Shown one piece after another: positions 16,544 to 23,296 of a DNA stretch of 35,114 nt. Each line of letters starts with the position of its first letter. Position 1 is the stretch's first letter. Position numbers and translations under genes: made by a program. The stretch is from Bacteroidota bacterium (GTDB lineage: Bacteria > Bacteroidota > Bacteroidia > CAILMK01), in the NCBI GenBank assembly GCA_013287095.1, contig JABDEJ010000010.1, forward strand, positions 1 to 35,114. Direction: 5' to 3'. The notes below the pieces were generated by a model that saw only the letters and a program-made list of their open reading frames with translations, did no database searches and was not told where the DNA came from.

Positions 16544-17022
16544 TTTGATTCAACTTCTTTGTTCTTGTCCTCTATAACCGCCATGATTGCAAAAGCCTTG
16601 GCTATAAGTGTATAATCATCTCCTTTAACAGAATAAATCTCCCCTTCACAGTAATGCAATCTTTTACCAGGTTTTACTACCCAGCCTCTACCAAAAATGG
16701 CATCTCCTGTCCCCGGACTGAAATAGGATATCTTAAGGTCTGAAGTTACCACACGATCATGTGGCCCCACCAGGGAAAATGTGGCGAAGCCCGTAACAAG
16801 GTCTGCCACTGTTGCAATCACCCCACCATGAAACTTGCCATCCTGCTGACGCAGAAAAGGCATCATTATGGCTGATCCTTCCATATAGCCATCTTCGATA
16901 TGGGTTAATTCGAAGCCAATATGGTTCATAAAATACTGCCGGGAGAGTTTATCTGTGATAAGTTCCCTGAAAGCCGGGTTTTTTGAATGGTATTTATAGG
17001 GCGTTGGAAATTTTTGAGGCAT
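16540..17022 (-). CDS. PaaI-type hotdog-fold thioesterase
   Basis: The 160-aa protein has one 4HBT/PaaI-type hotdog domain. Its landmarks are FHGGVIATVADLVTGFA (the HGG motif and the following acidic residue that forms the active site in this family) and a SDLKISYFSPG strand. Members hydrolyse acyl-CoA or aryl-CoA thioesters in the cytoplasm; the acyl group here is unknown. The N-terminal 40 residues (KNPAFRELITDKL and so on) are usual for this Bacteroidota subgroup. It overlaps rlmH by four bases, and map lies 109 bases upstream, separated by a hairpin-forming inverted repeat. Confidence 0.88.
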   Translation of the reverse strand: MPQKFPTPYKYHSKNPAFRELITDKLSRQYFMNHIGFELTHIEDGYMEGSAIMMPFLRQQDGKFHGGVIATVADLVTGFATFSLVGPHDRVVTSDLKISYFSPGTGDAIFGRGWVVKPGKRLHYCEGEIYSVKGDDYTLIAKAFAIMAVIEDKNKEVESK

Positions 17023-17036
17023 AGTGTGTTATTTTT

Positions 17037-17088
17037 CGAGGGGATGCACGCTTGTGTTTGTCATGGGCCCGAGGGTCTGCACCCCTCG
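17037..17088. repeat. Inverted repeat with competing stem, in the map-thioesterase gap
   Basis: CGAGGGGATGCA (17037-17048) pairs with TGCACCCCTCG (17078-17088), leaving one bulged base and a 29-base loop. A second segment CCGAGGG (17069-17075) can pair with the same right arm, so two folds exclude each other. It lies between map and the thioesterase start and could be a repeat element or an mRNA structure. Confidence 0.55.
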
Positions 17089-17131
17089 CTGGTATATTGC
17101 GCCCTTTCAGGCTAAAATGTGTTGAACGACA

Positions 17132-17941
17132 TTAACTGGCAGCTTCAGCAAGAGCAAGTTGGCTTACGCCATTTGCATTATATTCATGAACAATATCTGT
17201 AAGGACTTCCACACCAGTTTCGGTGATGAGTACAGTGTGTTCAAACTGTGCTGAAAGCTTCCCATCAATGGTTCTGGCAGTCCATTTATCGCGTTTGTCA
17301 ATTTTTACCCGGGCTTTACCCTGGTTTATCATGGGTTCTATCGTGAAGGTCATACCTGGCCGCAATTTGACACCAGAGTTACGGTCTGCTTCGTGATTCA
17401 CTTCCGGATCTTCATGAAATTTGACCCCAACTCCGTGCCCACAAAACTGGTGCACGACGCTATAACCATTTGCATGGGCATATTGGGCAATATAATATCC
17501 GATATTCCCGATACTGTTCCCGGGATAGCATTGTTCGATACCTATATCCATACAACGCTTTGTAACATTTATAAGTCTTTGCGCTTCGGGACTTATATCG
17601 CCAACAGAAAACATCATGCTCGTGTCTCCAAAGTAACCATCAAGGATGGTAGTCACGTCCACATTCAAAATATCGCCATTCTGTAGCATTGGTGAGCCTG
17701 GAATGCCATGACATACCACATCGTTCAGGGAAATGCAACAAGAAGCGGGATAGCCCTTATAATTGAGCGTGGCGGCTTTTGCGTTATGAGCATTTATAAA
17801 AGCAATGATCTTATCTTCGATTGCCTGTGTAGTTGTCCCTTCTATCATCATTGGCGCAACTTCATACAAGGCTTGCCGGGCAAGATGAGAACTTCTACGT
17901 ATGCCCTCGATCTGGGCCGCGTTTTTTATGAGTATCGGCAT
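17132..17941 (-). CDS. map: Type I methionine aminopeptidase
   Basis: The 269-aa enzyme removes the initiator methionine from new proteins at the ribosome. The five metal ligands of the E. coli enzyme are all present at matching places: Asp95 (LNVDVT), Asp106 (FGDTS), His169 (CGHGVG), Glu202 (TIEPM) and Glu234 (QFEHTV). The substrate-binding His78 is in VVCHGIP. There is no N-terminal zinc-finger extension. Length and start are typical. The upstream region contains a perfect 9-bp hairpin, and no clear TAnnTTTG box was found. Confidence 0.96.
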   Translation of the reverse strand: MPILIKNAAQIEGIRRSSHLARQALYEVAPMMIEGTTTQAIEDKIIAFINAHNAKAATLNYKGYPASCCISLNDVVCHGIPGSPMLQNGDILNVDVTTILDGYFGDTSMMFSVGDISPEAQRLINVTKRCMDIGIEQCYPGNSIGNIGYYIAQYAHANGYSVVHQFCGHGVGVKFHEDPEVNHEADRNSGVKLRPGMTFTIEPMINQGKARVKIDKRDKWTARTIDGKLSAQFEHTVLITETGVEVLTDIVHEYNANGVSQLALAEAAS

Positions 17942-17972
17942 TGTTTTAGCTTTTTATTGCCTCATCCTTAAT

Positions 17973-17992
17973 CCTTCTCCTAAAGGAGAAGG
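17973..17992. repeat. Perfect short hairpin upstream of map
   Basis: CCTTCTCCT (17973-17981) and AGGAGAAGG (17984-17992) are exact complements around AA. It lies about 31-51 bases upstream of the map ATG, so it would be in the mRNA leader. The sequence resembles a dispersed intergenic palindrome and contains an AGGAG core. Confidence 0.7.
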
Positions 17993-18030
17993 CACATCGT
18001 ATCTTATAATTTTGTGATACAAACAAAACA

Positions 18031-18053
18031 CGGCGGCCTTTTATTCCATAAAA
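18031..18053. terminator. Possible weak terminator of the azurin-like gene
   Basis: GCCTTTTAT and ATAAAAAGGC form a stem with one bulge and a short TCC loop about 35 bases past the stop of the azurin-like gene. No clear T-tract follows on the minus strand, so termination here is uncertain. Confidence 0.35.
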
Positions 18054-18087
18054 AGGCAAACCGGGCTTAAAATCATTCAAATGCTAT

Positions 18088-18636
18088 TTATTTCACAATA
18101 AATTTACCGTGCATTTTTTGGTAATGACCCGGATAGGTACACATAAATACATATTCACCAGCAGGAGGCGTGGTAAACTCAAGTTCTGTTTTGGTACCTG
18201 GTTGTGTCAGTTTTGATGATGCTATTACTGCAGGTTCGTCAGGTACAAAACCTTTTGCAAGACCGGCGCTAATGCCGTGCATAGCAACGGAATCCATATC
18301 AGATGCTTTTACAATAACAATATTATGCTGCATAGATGGGTCGGTTGCGTCATCTACTAGGGTGATTTTCATTTTGGTATTTGCTGTGGTATGTATTTCA
18401 CTCACATCGTAGTGCATTTCGCTCATGTTATTTCCAACCGCATGTACGGTGATATCGGTTCCTTCAGCTACTTTGCCGGTAGCAGTTGGCATCGCCTTTG
18501 TGCTGTCTACCGTTTTGGTGGTGGAATCAGTAGTAGTGGTTGTGCTTGTGGTGCTGGTACCGTTATTACAGGAAGCCACAAAGAAGCCTAAAGCCACCAT
18601 GCTGGCTAAAAGCATTTTACTCGATAATTTTTTCAT
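18088..18636 (-). CDS. Azurin/plastocyanin-like copper lipoprotein
   Basis: The 182-aa protein has a lipoprotein signal (VALGFFVASC, Cys23), a Ser/Thr linker rich in TTST repeats (about 27-54), and then one cupredoxin domain. The copper ligands fit azurin: His104 in MQHN, Cys166, His171 and Met175, with the exact spacing Cys-x4-His-x3-Met in the last strand. The protein should be a membrane-tethered electron carrier in the periplasm. Azurins pass electrons to cytochrome oxidases or nitrite reductases, but no partner is encoded nearby. It has its own promoter and a dyad that may be an operator. Confidence 0.92.
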   Translation of the reverse strand: MKKLSSKMLLASMVALGFFVASCNNGTSTTSTTTTTDSTTKTVDSTKAMPTATGKVAEGTDITVHAVGNNMSEMHYDVSEIHTTANTKMKITLVDDATDPSMQHNIVIVKASDMDSVAMHGISAGLAKGFVPDEPAVIASSKLTQPGTKTELEFTTPPAGEYVFMCTYPGHYQKMHGKFIVK

Positions 18637-18660
18637 AAACCTATATTTTTAATTTGACCG

Positions 18661-18668
18661 CAAAGGTA
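18661..18668 (-). promoter_or_regulatory. -7 promoter box of the azurin-like gene
   Basis: TACCTTTG on the minus strand is a perfect TAnnTTTG box. It predicts a start near 18657 and a leader of about 20 nt before the ATG at 18636. No -33 TTTG at the usual distance; that place holds the dyad at 18669-18689. Confidence 0.6.
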
Positions 18669-18689
18669 CATGTATTTTTAGAATACATG
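18669..18689. promoter_or_regulatory. Operator-like dyad next to the azurin promoter
   Basis: CATGTATT (18669-18676) and AATACATG (18682-18689) are exact 8-bp inverted arms with a 5-bp centre. The dyad abuts the -7 box and fills the place of the -33 element, where a repressor or activator dimer could act. Confidence 0.45.
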
Positions 18690-18703
18690 GGTCAAATAAT
18701 CGC

Positions 18704-20338
18704 TTATTGAAGCTGAGGCTGCAATTCACTCTGCTCCATTTCCACAAAATCCCAATCAGTTGGATGGAAATTATCGGGATCGGCCATTGCCATGTCTTTT
18801 GCCCAGCGTTCAGGGTAAGTATTGGTCAAAAGGCATCCTGTTTCAGGGTACGGGAATACCTGGTCAAGGGTCTGTATTTTATTTGCAGAGACTCTTTTGG
18901 CAATGTATTTCCGGTTCAGGCCTTTTGTGCTGGTTAATCCTCCGGCCCCCACCATGTCCTTTACTGCTTTAATGGTATTGTGATGAAAATTCATCACCTT
19001 GACCTTTTTGTCCTCGGGATTTAAGCCATGTTCCAGTTTCGGGTTCATGGTTGTTACCCCACTGGGGCAGGTGTTTTCATTGCATTGTAAAGCCTGCACA
19101 CATCCCAGGGCGAACATCATTCCCCTGGCGCTATAACACGCATCTGCTCCCAGAGCAAGATATTTCACGATATGAAAACCAGAGATTACTTTGCCCCCCA
19201 CAAACAGTTTTATATGTTTTTTGAGGTCAAACCCTGTCAATGCATCATGGGCATAAACCAGGGCTTCTTCTGCAGGCGTGCCGACCCAATTCAGGGAATC
19301 AAAAGGCGCAGCACCTGTACCACCTTCACCTCCGTCAATTGTAATAAAGTCGGGCATAATGCCGGTCTTTATCATGGCTTTACAGATCGCAAGAAATTCA
19401 TAAGGCTGCCCAATGCAGAATTTGAAACCAATTGGTTTCCCATTAGAGAGATCGCGCATTTTTTTTACAAAATACATCAATTCCACCGGTGTCTTGAAAG
19501 TAGTATGCCCTGCCGGGGAAATTATTGTTTCATAGGGTGTTACGCATCTAATTTTCGCTATTTCCGGTGTGTTTTTCAAGCCCGGTAATACGGCACCATA
19601 TCCCGGTTTAGCGCCCTGGGATATTTTCATTTCTACCATTTTCACATTTGGATGCTGAGATGTTTCCGCGAATAGCTTTTCATCAAAATTTCCGTTCCCA
19701 TCCCGGCATCCGAAATATGCCGTGCCGAATTGAAAAACGAGGTCTCCACCATAATGGAGATGGTATTCTGTTAGCCCTCCCTCGCCGGTATTTGATGCAA
19801 AATTGCCCAGTTTTGCACCGCCGTTCAGGGCCATAGTGGCATTCTTGCTTATAGAACCGAAGCTCATGGCTGAAACATTCAGAATGCTACTGGAATATGG
19901 TTGTTTACAATCAGGGCCTCCAACACTAATCCTGATATCTTCATCATCATGCTGTAACGGCGCCGCAGAGTGTAGAAACCATTCGTAACCGGGTTTATAA
20001 TAGTTAAACTGGGTACCGAACGGATCTTCCTGTGACACGTCATCGGCTCTTTTATAAATGATTTCGCGTTGCACCCAATTAAAAGGACGGCCTTCACGAT
20101 CGTTTTCCAGAAACCAGTCCTGGGCCATTTCACGGCTGTCCACAAAAATAGATTTAAGATGACCTACCCAGGGAAAATTGCGCCAGACGTTGTTTGGTCT
20201 TTGGAAAGAATCATATAGTCCAAGAAGAATCAGCGGGACAATGAATACAAAAGACCATGCCCATTGTATATCAATGTAAGTGAGATAGATGCCTGATATG
20301 ATTAAAATTAAGGAGATTATGATGAAATATGGGCGCAT
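18704..20338 (-). CDS. Membrane-anchored FMN-binding glutamate-synthase-like protein
   Basis: The product is 544 aa from the ATG at 20338. I reject the TTG at 20374 because a perfect -7 box (20372-20379) overlaps it. Two hydrophobic segments (about residues 3-20 and 26-40) precede a glutamate-synthase-type FMN-binding barrel like the central domain of GltB: NVSAMSFGSISKNA, NTGEGGLTEYH, GAKPGYGAVLPG, the ITIDGGEGGTGAAP phosphate-binding segment and CNENTCPSGVTT with cysteines of a possible iron-sulfur site. There is no amidotransferase domain, so it cannot be a normal glutamate synthase by itself. Such stand-alone membrane forms are widespread and their substrate is not settled. Confidence 0.88.
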   Translation of the reverse strand: MRPYFIIISLILIISGIYLTYIDIQWAWSFVFIVPLILLGLYDSFQRPNNVWRNFPWVGHLKSIFVDSREMAQDWFLENDREGRPFNWVQREIIYKRADDVSQEDPFGTQFNYYKPGYEWFLHSAAPLQHDDEDIRISVGGPDCKQPYSSSILNVSAMSFGSISKNATMALNGGAKLGNFASNTGEGGLTEYHLHYGGDLVFQFGTAYFGCRDGNGNFDEKLFAETSQHPNVKMVEMKISQGAKPGYGAVLPGLKNTPEIAKIRCVTPYETIISPAGHTTFKTPVELMYFVKKMRDLSNGKPIGFKFCIGQPYEFLAICKAMIKTGIMPDFITIDGGEGGTGAAPFDSLNWVGTPAEEALVYAHDALTGFDLKKHIKLFVGGKVISGFHIVKYLALGADACYSARGMMFALGCVQALQCNENTCPSGVTTMNPKLEHGLNPEDKKVKVMNFHHNTIKAVKDMVGAGGLTSTKGLNRKYIAKRVSANKIQTLDQVFPYPETGCLLTNTYPERWAKDMAMADPDNFHPTDWDFVEMEQSELQPQLQ

Positions 20339-20371
20339 CGAGTAATTTTTATAACATTGGGATTGTAAGTA

Positions 20372-20379
20372 CAAACATA
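20372..20379 (-). promoter_or_regulatory. -7 promoter box of the glutamate-synthase-like gene
   Basis: TATGTTTG on the minus strand is a perfect TAnnTTTG box. It predicts a transcript start near 20367 and a leader of about 29 nt, supporting the ATG at 20338 as the start. Confidence 0.5.
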
Positions 20380-20478
20380 AAATAGACCATTAAGTTTACC
20401 TGAAAAATTTGGTTTTGGAATATCCGCAAGAATAGTGCCGGGTAATAAACCGAAGGGACTTTTGCAAGCAGAAAGCAT

Positions 20479-21093
20479 TTATTTAAAATAATATATTACG
20501 CTATCCGCATCTATTCTTCCGCCACTCTTATATTTCATCAATTTCCCTGAACTTATAAAGAAATTCTGTGGTACGGAACCGGGATTTATTATTTTTTTTA
20601 ATTTTTCGGAATGCGCCAATACCTGGTTGGTGAATTTATTTATTTTATCGCTTTCATTTGAAGAGTAGTCTTTGGCGCTCAGTATGTAAACACGGTTTTC
20701 ATATTGTGCTCTAAATAATTGTTTACGAATATTATTAATATCATAATTTGTATAAATTAATACCATATTTATACTATCTTTTCTAAAGTCATCTATTTTT
20801 TTTATATTTGACGTTAGCTCTGCGTAACAATCGGGACACCATGGCGCTGAAAGTATTACCCAGGTATATTTTGCTTTACGGGTTATAAGGCCCAATTGTT
20901 CATAGTTTATCTCTTCAGGTACAATAGATTCCGGGGATGTTGGTTTTTTAAAAGCCAGGATGTTATCTGGAGAGAATTTTTCAACCAAAGCGCTGTTTTT
21001 ACTGTACAGGTCATCTTCAAAATGCCTTGGCATCATTTCAATAGTACATCCAGTAAGGAGCAGTATGATCGTTAATATTTTTATTTTGAGCAT
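20479..21093 (-). CDS. Thioredoxin-fold lipoprotein with CPDC motif
   Basis: The 204-aa protein starts with a lipoprotein signal (ILTIILLLTGC, Cys16). The thioredoxin-like domain has the redox motif W-C-P-D-C with Cys86 and Cys89 (SAPWCPDCYAEL), and a cis-proline loop GSVPQNFFI further on. It should therefore act as an envelope thiol-disulfide reductase or as a TlpA/ResA-like helper; the partner is unknown. The codon use is more AT-rich than the neighbours, with long runs of Ile, Asn and Lys. It faces the WD40 gene across an 88-base divergent gap holding a 9-bp inverted repeat, and ends 100 bases before the promoter of the next minus-strand gene. Confidence 0.82.
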   Translation of the reverse strand: MLKIKILTIILLLTGCTIEMMPRHFEDDLYSKNSALVEKFSPDNILAFKKPTSPESIVPEEINYEQLGLITRKAKYTWVILSAPWCPDCYAELTSNIKKIDDFRKDSINMVLIYTNYDINNIRKQLFRAQYENRVYILSAKDYSSNESDKINKFTNQVLAHSEKLKKIINPGSVPQNFFISSGKLMKYKSGGRIDADSVIYYFK

Positions 21094-21122
21094 ATTGTTT
21101 ATGCATTATTAATATTTGACGG

Positions 21123-21130
21123 TAAAGATA
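21123..21130 (-). promoter_or_regulatory. Possible -7 box of the thioredoxin-fold gene
   Basis: TATCTTTA on the minus strand matches TAnnTTTG at all but the last base. It would give a leader of about 25 nt. It overlaps the left arm of the inverted repeat at 21125-21156. Confidence 0.35.
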
Positions 21131-21156
21131 CTCGTTTTGTTACATAAGAGTATCTT
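21125..21156. promoter_or_regulatory. Operator-like inverted repeat between divergent genes
   Basis: AAGATACTC (21125-21133) and GAGTATCTT (21148-21156) are exact 9-bp inverted arms with a 14-bp centre. The repeat lies between the thioredoxin-fold gene and the WD40 gene and overlaps the likely -7 box of the former. Confidence 0.45.
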
Positions 21157-21169
21157 CCCCCAAAACCCA

Positions 21170-21177
21170 TAATTTTG
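21170..21177 (+). promoter_or_regulatory. -7 promoter box of the WD40 gene
   Basis: TAATTTTG is a perfect TAnnTTTG box and ends only 4 bases before the ATG at 21182, so the transcript is probably leaderless. Confidence 0.55.
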
Positions 21178-21181
21178 CCGG

Positions 21182-22099
21182 ATGCCAACGGTTGAAATTT
21201 TACATAATGGTGTCCTCGAGGGACATAAAGATGCTGTATATGCACTGGTGTCGGGTTATGAGCCAGAAATAGTCTTTTCCTCAGGGGGCGATGGCATGGT
21301 TATCCGATGGGACCTCGCTCACAAAGGCGATGGGGAACTCATCGCCCGGTTGCCTTCTGCTGTTTATGGTTTACAGTACTTTAAGGAGCCAGATATAATG
21401 TTGGCTGGCACTCGGTTCGGGGGATTATATGCTTTGGATCTTAAATCGCATAAGCAAAAGGCTATCACAGATTTAAAGCATGATATTTTCAAGCTCTGTT
21501 ATTTGCCGGAACAAAACCTTGTAGCTGTTGCATGTGCAAGCGGATATCTTTATTTTGTTCATCCGCAAACGCTTGGGATTGTTCACGAAATTCATCCAGG
21601 CCAGGCCAGTTGTCGCACCCTGGCGCTAAGCCCAGATGGTCGGCATTTGGCGAGCGGCTGGAGCGATGGAATGATCCGGGTTTATGATACAGATGGTTTC
21701 GCCGAAATTCAAAGTTTTATGGCGCATTCGCCTTCCGTTTTTGCTTTGGTTTACAATAGGGCAGGGGATAAGCTCTTTTCTGGAGGAAGGGATGCACAGA
21801 TAAGGATATGGGATACCGGGCTTTCCTATATCGAATTGCAGAAAATCCCTGCCCATCTTTTTACAGTTAATGATCTGATAATGATTCCTGAATATAATTT
21901 AATGGCATCTGCCAGTCGCGACAAAACTGTGAAAATATGGGACCCGGAAAATTTTGATTTGCTTAAGGTAATTGATCGCACTAAATTGCCGGCCCATTCT
22001 CATTCGGTAAACCAGTTATTATGGGCCGGATATGAAAATAACCTTATTTCGGCAGGCGATGATAAAGCCATCCGAATCTGGGGGATAATTTGTGGATAA
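21182..22099 (+). CDS. WD40-repeat protein
   Basis: The 305-aa protein is made almost only of WD40 repeats, about seven blades, enough for one beta-propeller. Clear blades end in MVIRWDL, MIRVYDT, QIRIWDT, TVKIWDP and AIRIWGI, and GH dipeptides such as EGHKDAVYAL start them. There is no signal peptide and no enzyme domain, so it is probably a cytoplasmic protein-binding scaffold. The last blade is completed at the C-terminus by the short N-terminal strand, as is usual. The gene is followed after 53 bases by dcd on the same strand. The partner proteins are not known. Confidence 0.9.
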   Translation: MPTVEILHNGVLEGHKDAVYALVSGYEPEIVFSSGGDGMVIRWDLAHKGDGELIARLPSAVYGLQYFKEPDIMLAGTRFGGLYALDLKSHKQKAITDLKHDIFKLCYLPEQNLVAVACASGYLYFVHPQTLGIVHEIHPGQASCRTLALSPDGRHLASGWSDGMIRVYDTDGFAEIQSFMAHSPSVFALVYNRAGDKLFSGGRDAQIRIWDTGLSYIELQKIPAHLFTVNDLIMIPEYNLMASASRDKTVKIWDPENFDLLKVIDRTKLPAHSHSVNQLLWAGYENNLISAGDDKAIRIWGIICG

Positions 22100-22140
22100 G
22101 ATACCGTTTTGGAATTGCAATCTTTGAAGTTTAACGACAC

Positions 22141-22148
22141 TATATTTA
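22141..22148 (+). promoter_or_regulatory. Possible -7 box of dcd
   Basis: TATATTTA matches TAnnTTTG except for the last base and ends 4 bases before the ATG at 22153. The same spacing is seen at the WD40 and TPR genes. Confidence 0.35.
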
Positions 22149-22152
22149 CATC

Positions 22153-22689
22153 ATGATACTTTCTGACAAAAGCATATTAGCAGAGATCGAAAAAGGCACG
22201 ATCCTTATTGAACCATTTGACCCGAGTTGCCTTGGGACCAATTCTTATGATGTACACCTGGGTAAACACCTGGCGGTGTACAATGTCCGTGAACTGGATG
22301 CCCGTGAGCACAACAAAATTGATGAATTCACGATTCCCGAAGAAGGCTATGTCCTGCATCCGGGTACTTTATACCTGGGTGTCACTCAGGAATATACAGA
22401 AACCCATGGGCATGTGCCATTTCTTGAGGGCAAATCAAGTGCAGGCAGGTTGGGGATATTTATCCATGCCACTGCAGGCAAGGGTGATGTGGGCTATTGC
22501 AATACATGGACTTTAGAGATCACGGTCATCCAACCCATAAGGGTTTATGCAGGAATGCCGATAGGCCAGTTGATCTACTTTGAAGTAGAAGGCGATATCA
22601 ATACCCTATACAAAGACAAACGTGGCGCCAAATACAATCAGCGCACCGTAAAGCCAATTGAAAGCATGATGTGGAAGAATAAGTTTTGA
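22153..22689 (+). CDS. dcd: dCTP deaminase
   Basis: The 178-aa enzyme deaminates dCTP to dUTP, feeding thymidylate synthesis. The family features are in order: the N-terminal MILSDKSILAEIEKG, LGTNSYDVHLG, the SSAGRLGIFIHATAGKGDVG active-site loop and TWTLEITV, where Glu is the catalytic base. The C-terminal YNQRTVKP segment closes over the nucleotide. Length is slightly below that of E. coli Dcd (193 aa). I cannot exclude the bifunctional dCTP deaminase/dUTPase form from sequence alone. A gene of unknown function starts 7 bases after its stop and is probably cotranscribed. Confidence 0.95.
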   Translation: MILSDKSILAEIEKGTILIEPFDPSCLGTNSYDVHLGKHLAVYNVRELDAREHNKIDEFTIPEEGYVLHPGTLYLGVTQEYTETHGHVPFLEGKSSAGRLGIFIHATAGKGDVGYCNTWTLEITVIQPIRVYAGMPIGQLIYFEVEGDINTLYKDKRGAKYNQRTVKPIESMMWKNKF

Positions 22690-22696
22690 GGCAGAA

Positions 22697-23224
22697 ATGC
22701 AGCCCTTTTGGATTATCCTATACACTCTATTGCTATCCTCAAATCCATCGAGGTCAATCAAGGATACTTGTGAAATAAAAGGGAATGGGTACAACGGATA
22801 CATTATGCCAATATCGGGCACAAATGCAAAAAGTGATCCTGAGAATGTTTATTACAGGCCATCCGTTTCAGAAGTTGTTTTAGCAGAAAAGATGCTGGGC
22901 AGCTATCTGGATATTTTTTGCAGGCTTAACAATGGCTGGAAAGATCTGGCATTGAGTCCTTCTGATTCTGTGCTTTACCGCGGCTTTTTTACGTCTTATT
23001 TTAAAGGATATTACAGGCAATACGCCGCTTATATTCCGAAAAATGGAACTCATAAATTTGTCAGCATCAATCTTGTTTCGCCGGCTTTTCGGGACGAAGT
23101 GAAAGACAAACCTGATTTTTTAAAAAGAGAATTGGCAGATGTTGATGATGGTGCATGGATCCTCTTTCATGCCGATATTGACCTTGTTACAGGTGATGTG
23201 TTTTTGAGGGATAATGGTAGTTGA
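22697..23224 (+). CDS. Unknown exported protein
   Basis: I do not recognise this 175-aa protein. Its first 20 residues (MQPFWIILYTLLLSSNPSRS) look like a signal peptide, so the rest should be periplasmic. There are two cysteines after the signal (in DTCEIK and IFCRLN). The body has the segments YYRPSVSEVVLAEKMLG, YFKGYYRQYAAYIPKNG and WILFHADIDLVTGDV. The last part (a Trp-Ile-Leu-Phe strand followed by an acidic turn) resembles proteins annotated only as hypothetical in this phylum. It starts 7 bases after dcd, and it ends 72 bases from a convergent gene with no clear terminator between. Confidence 0.75.
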   Translation: MQPFWIILYTLLLSSNPSRSIKDTCEIKGNGYNGYIMPISGTNAKSDPENVYYRPSVSEVVLAEKMLGSYLDIFCRLNNGWKDLALSPSDSVLYRGFFTSYFKGYYRQYAAYIPKNGTHKFVSINLVSPAFRDEVKDKPDFLKRELADVDDGAWILFHADIDLVTGDVFLRDNGS

Positions 23225-23296
23225 AAGAAGATGGTAGCAAGAGGCTAAGGATAGCAGATGATTGGCATCAGCCGCACTTTCGCTCTTCGCACTCTC

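Noticed and set aside
20339..20374. TTG at 20374 as the start of the glutamate-synthase-like protein.
   Set aside because: A perfect -7 promoter box overlaps it, and the ATG at 20338 begins directly with the membrane segment expected for the family.
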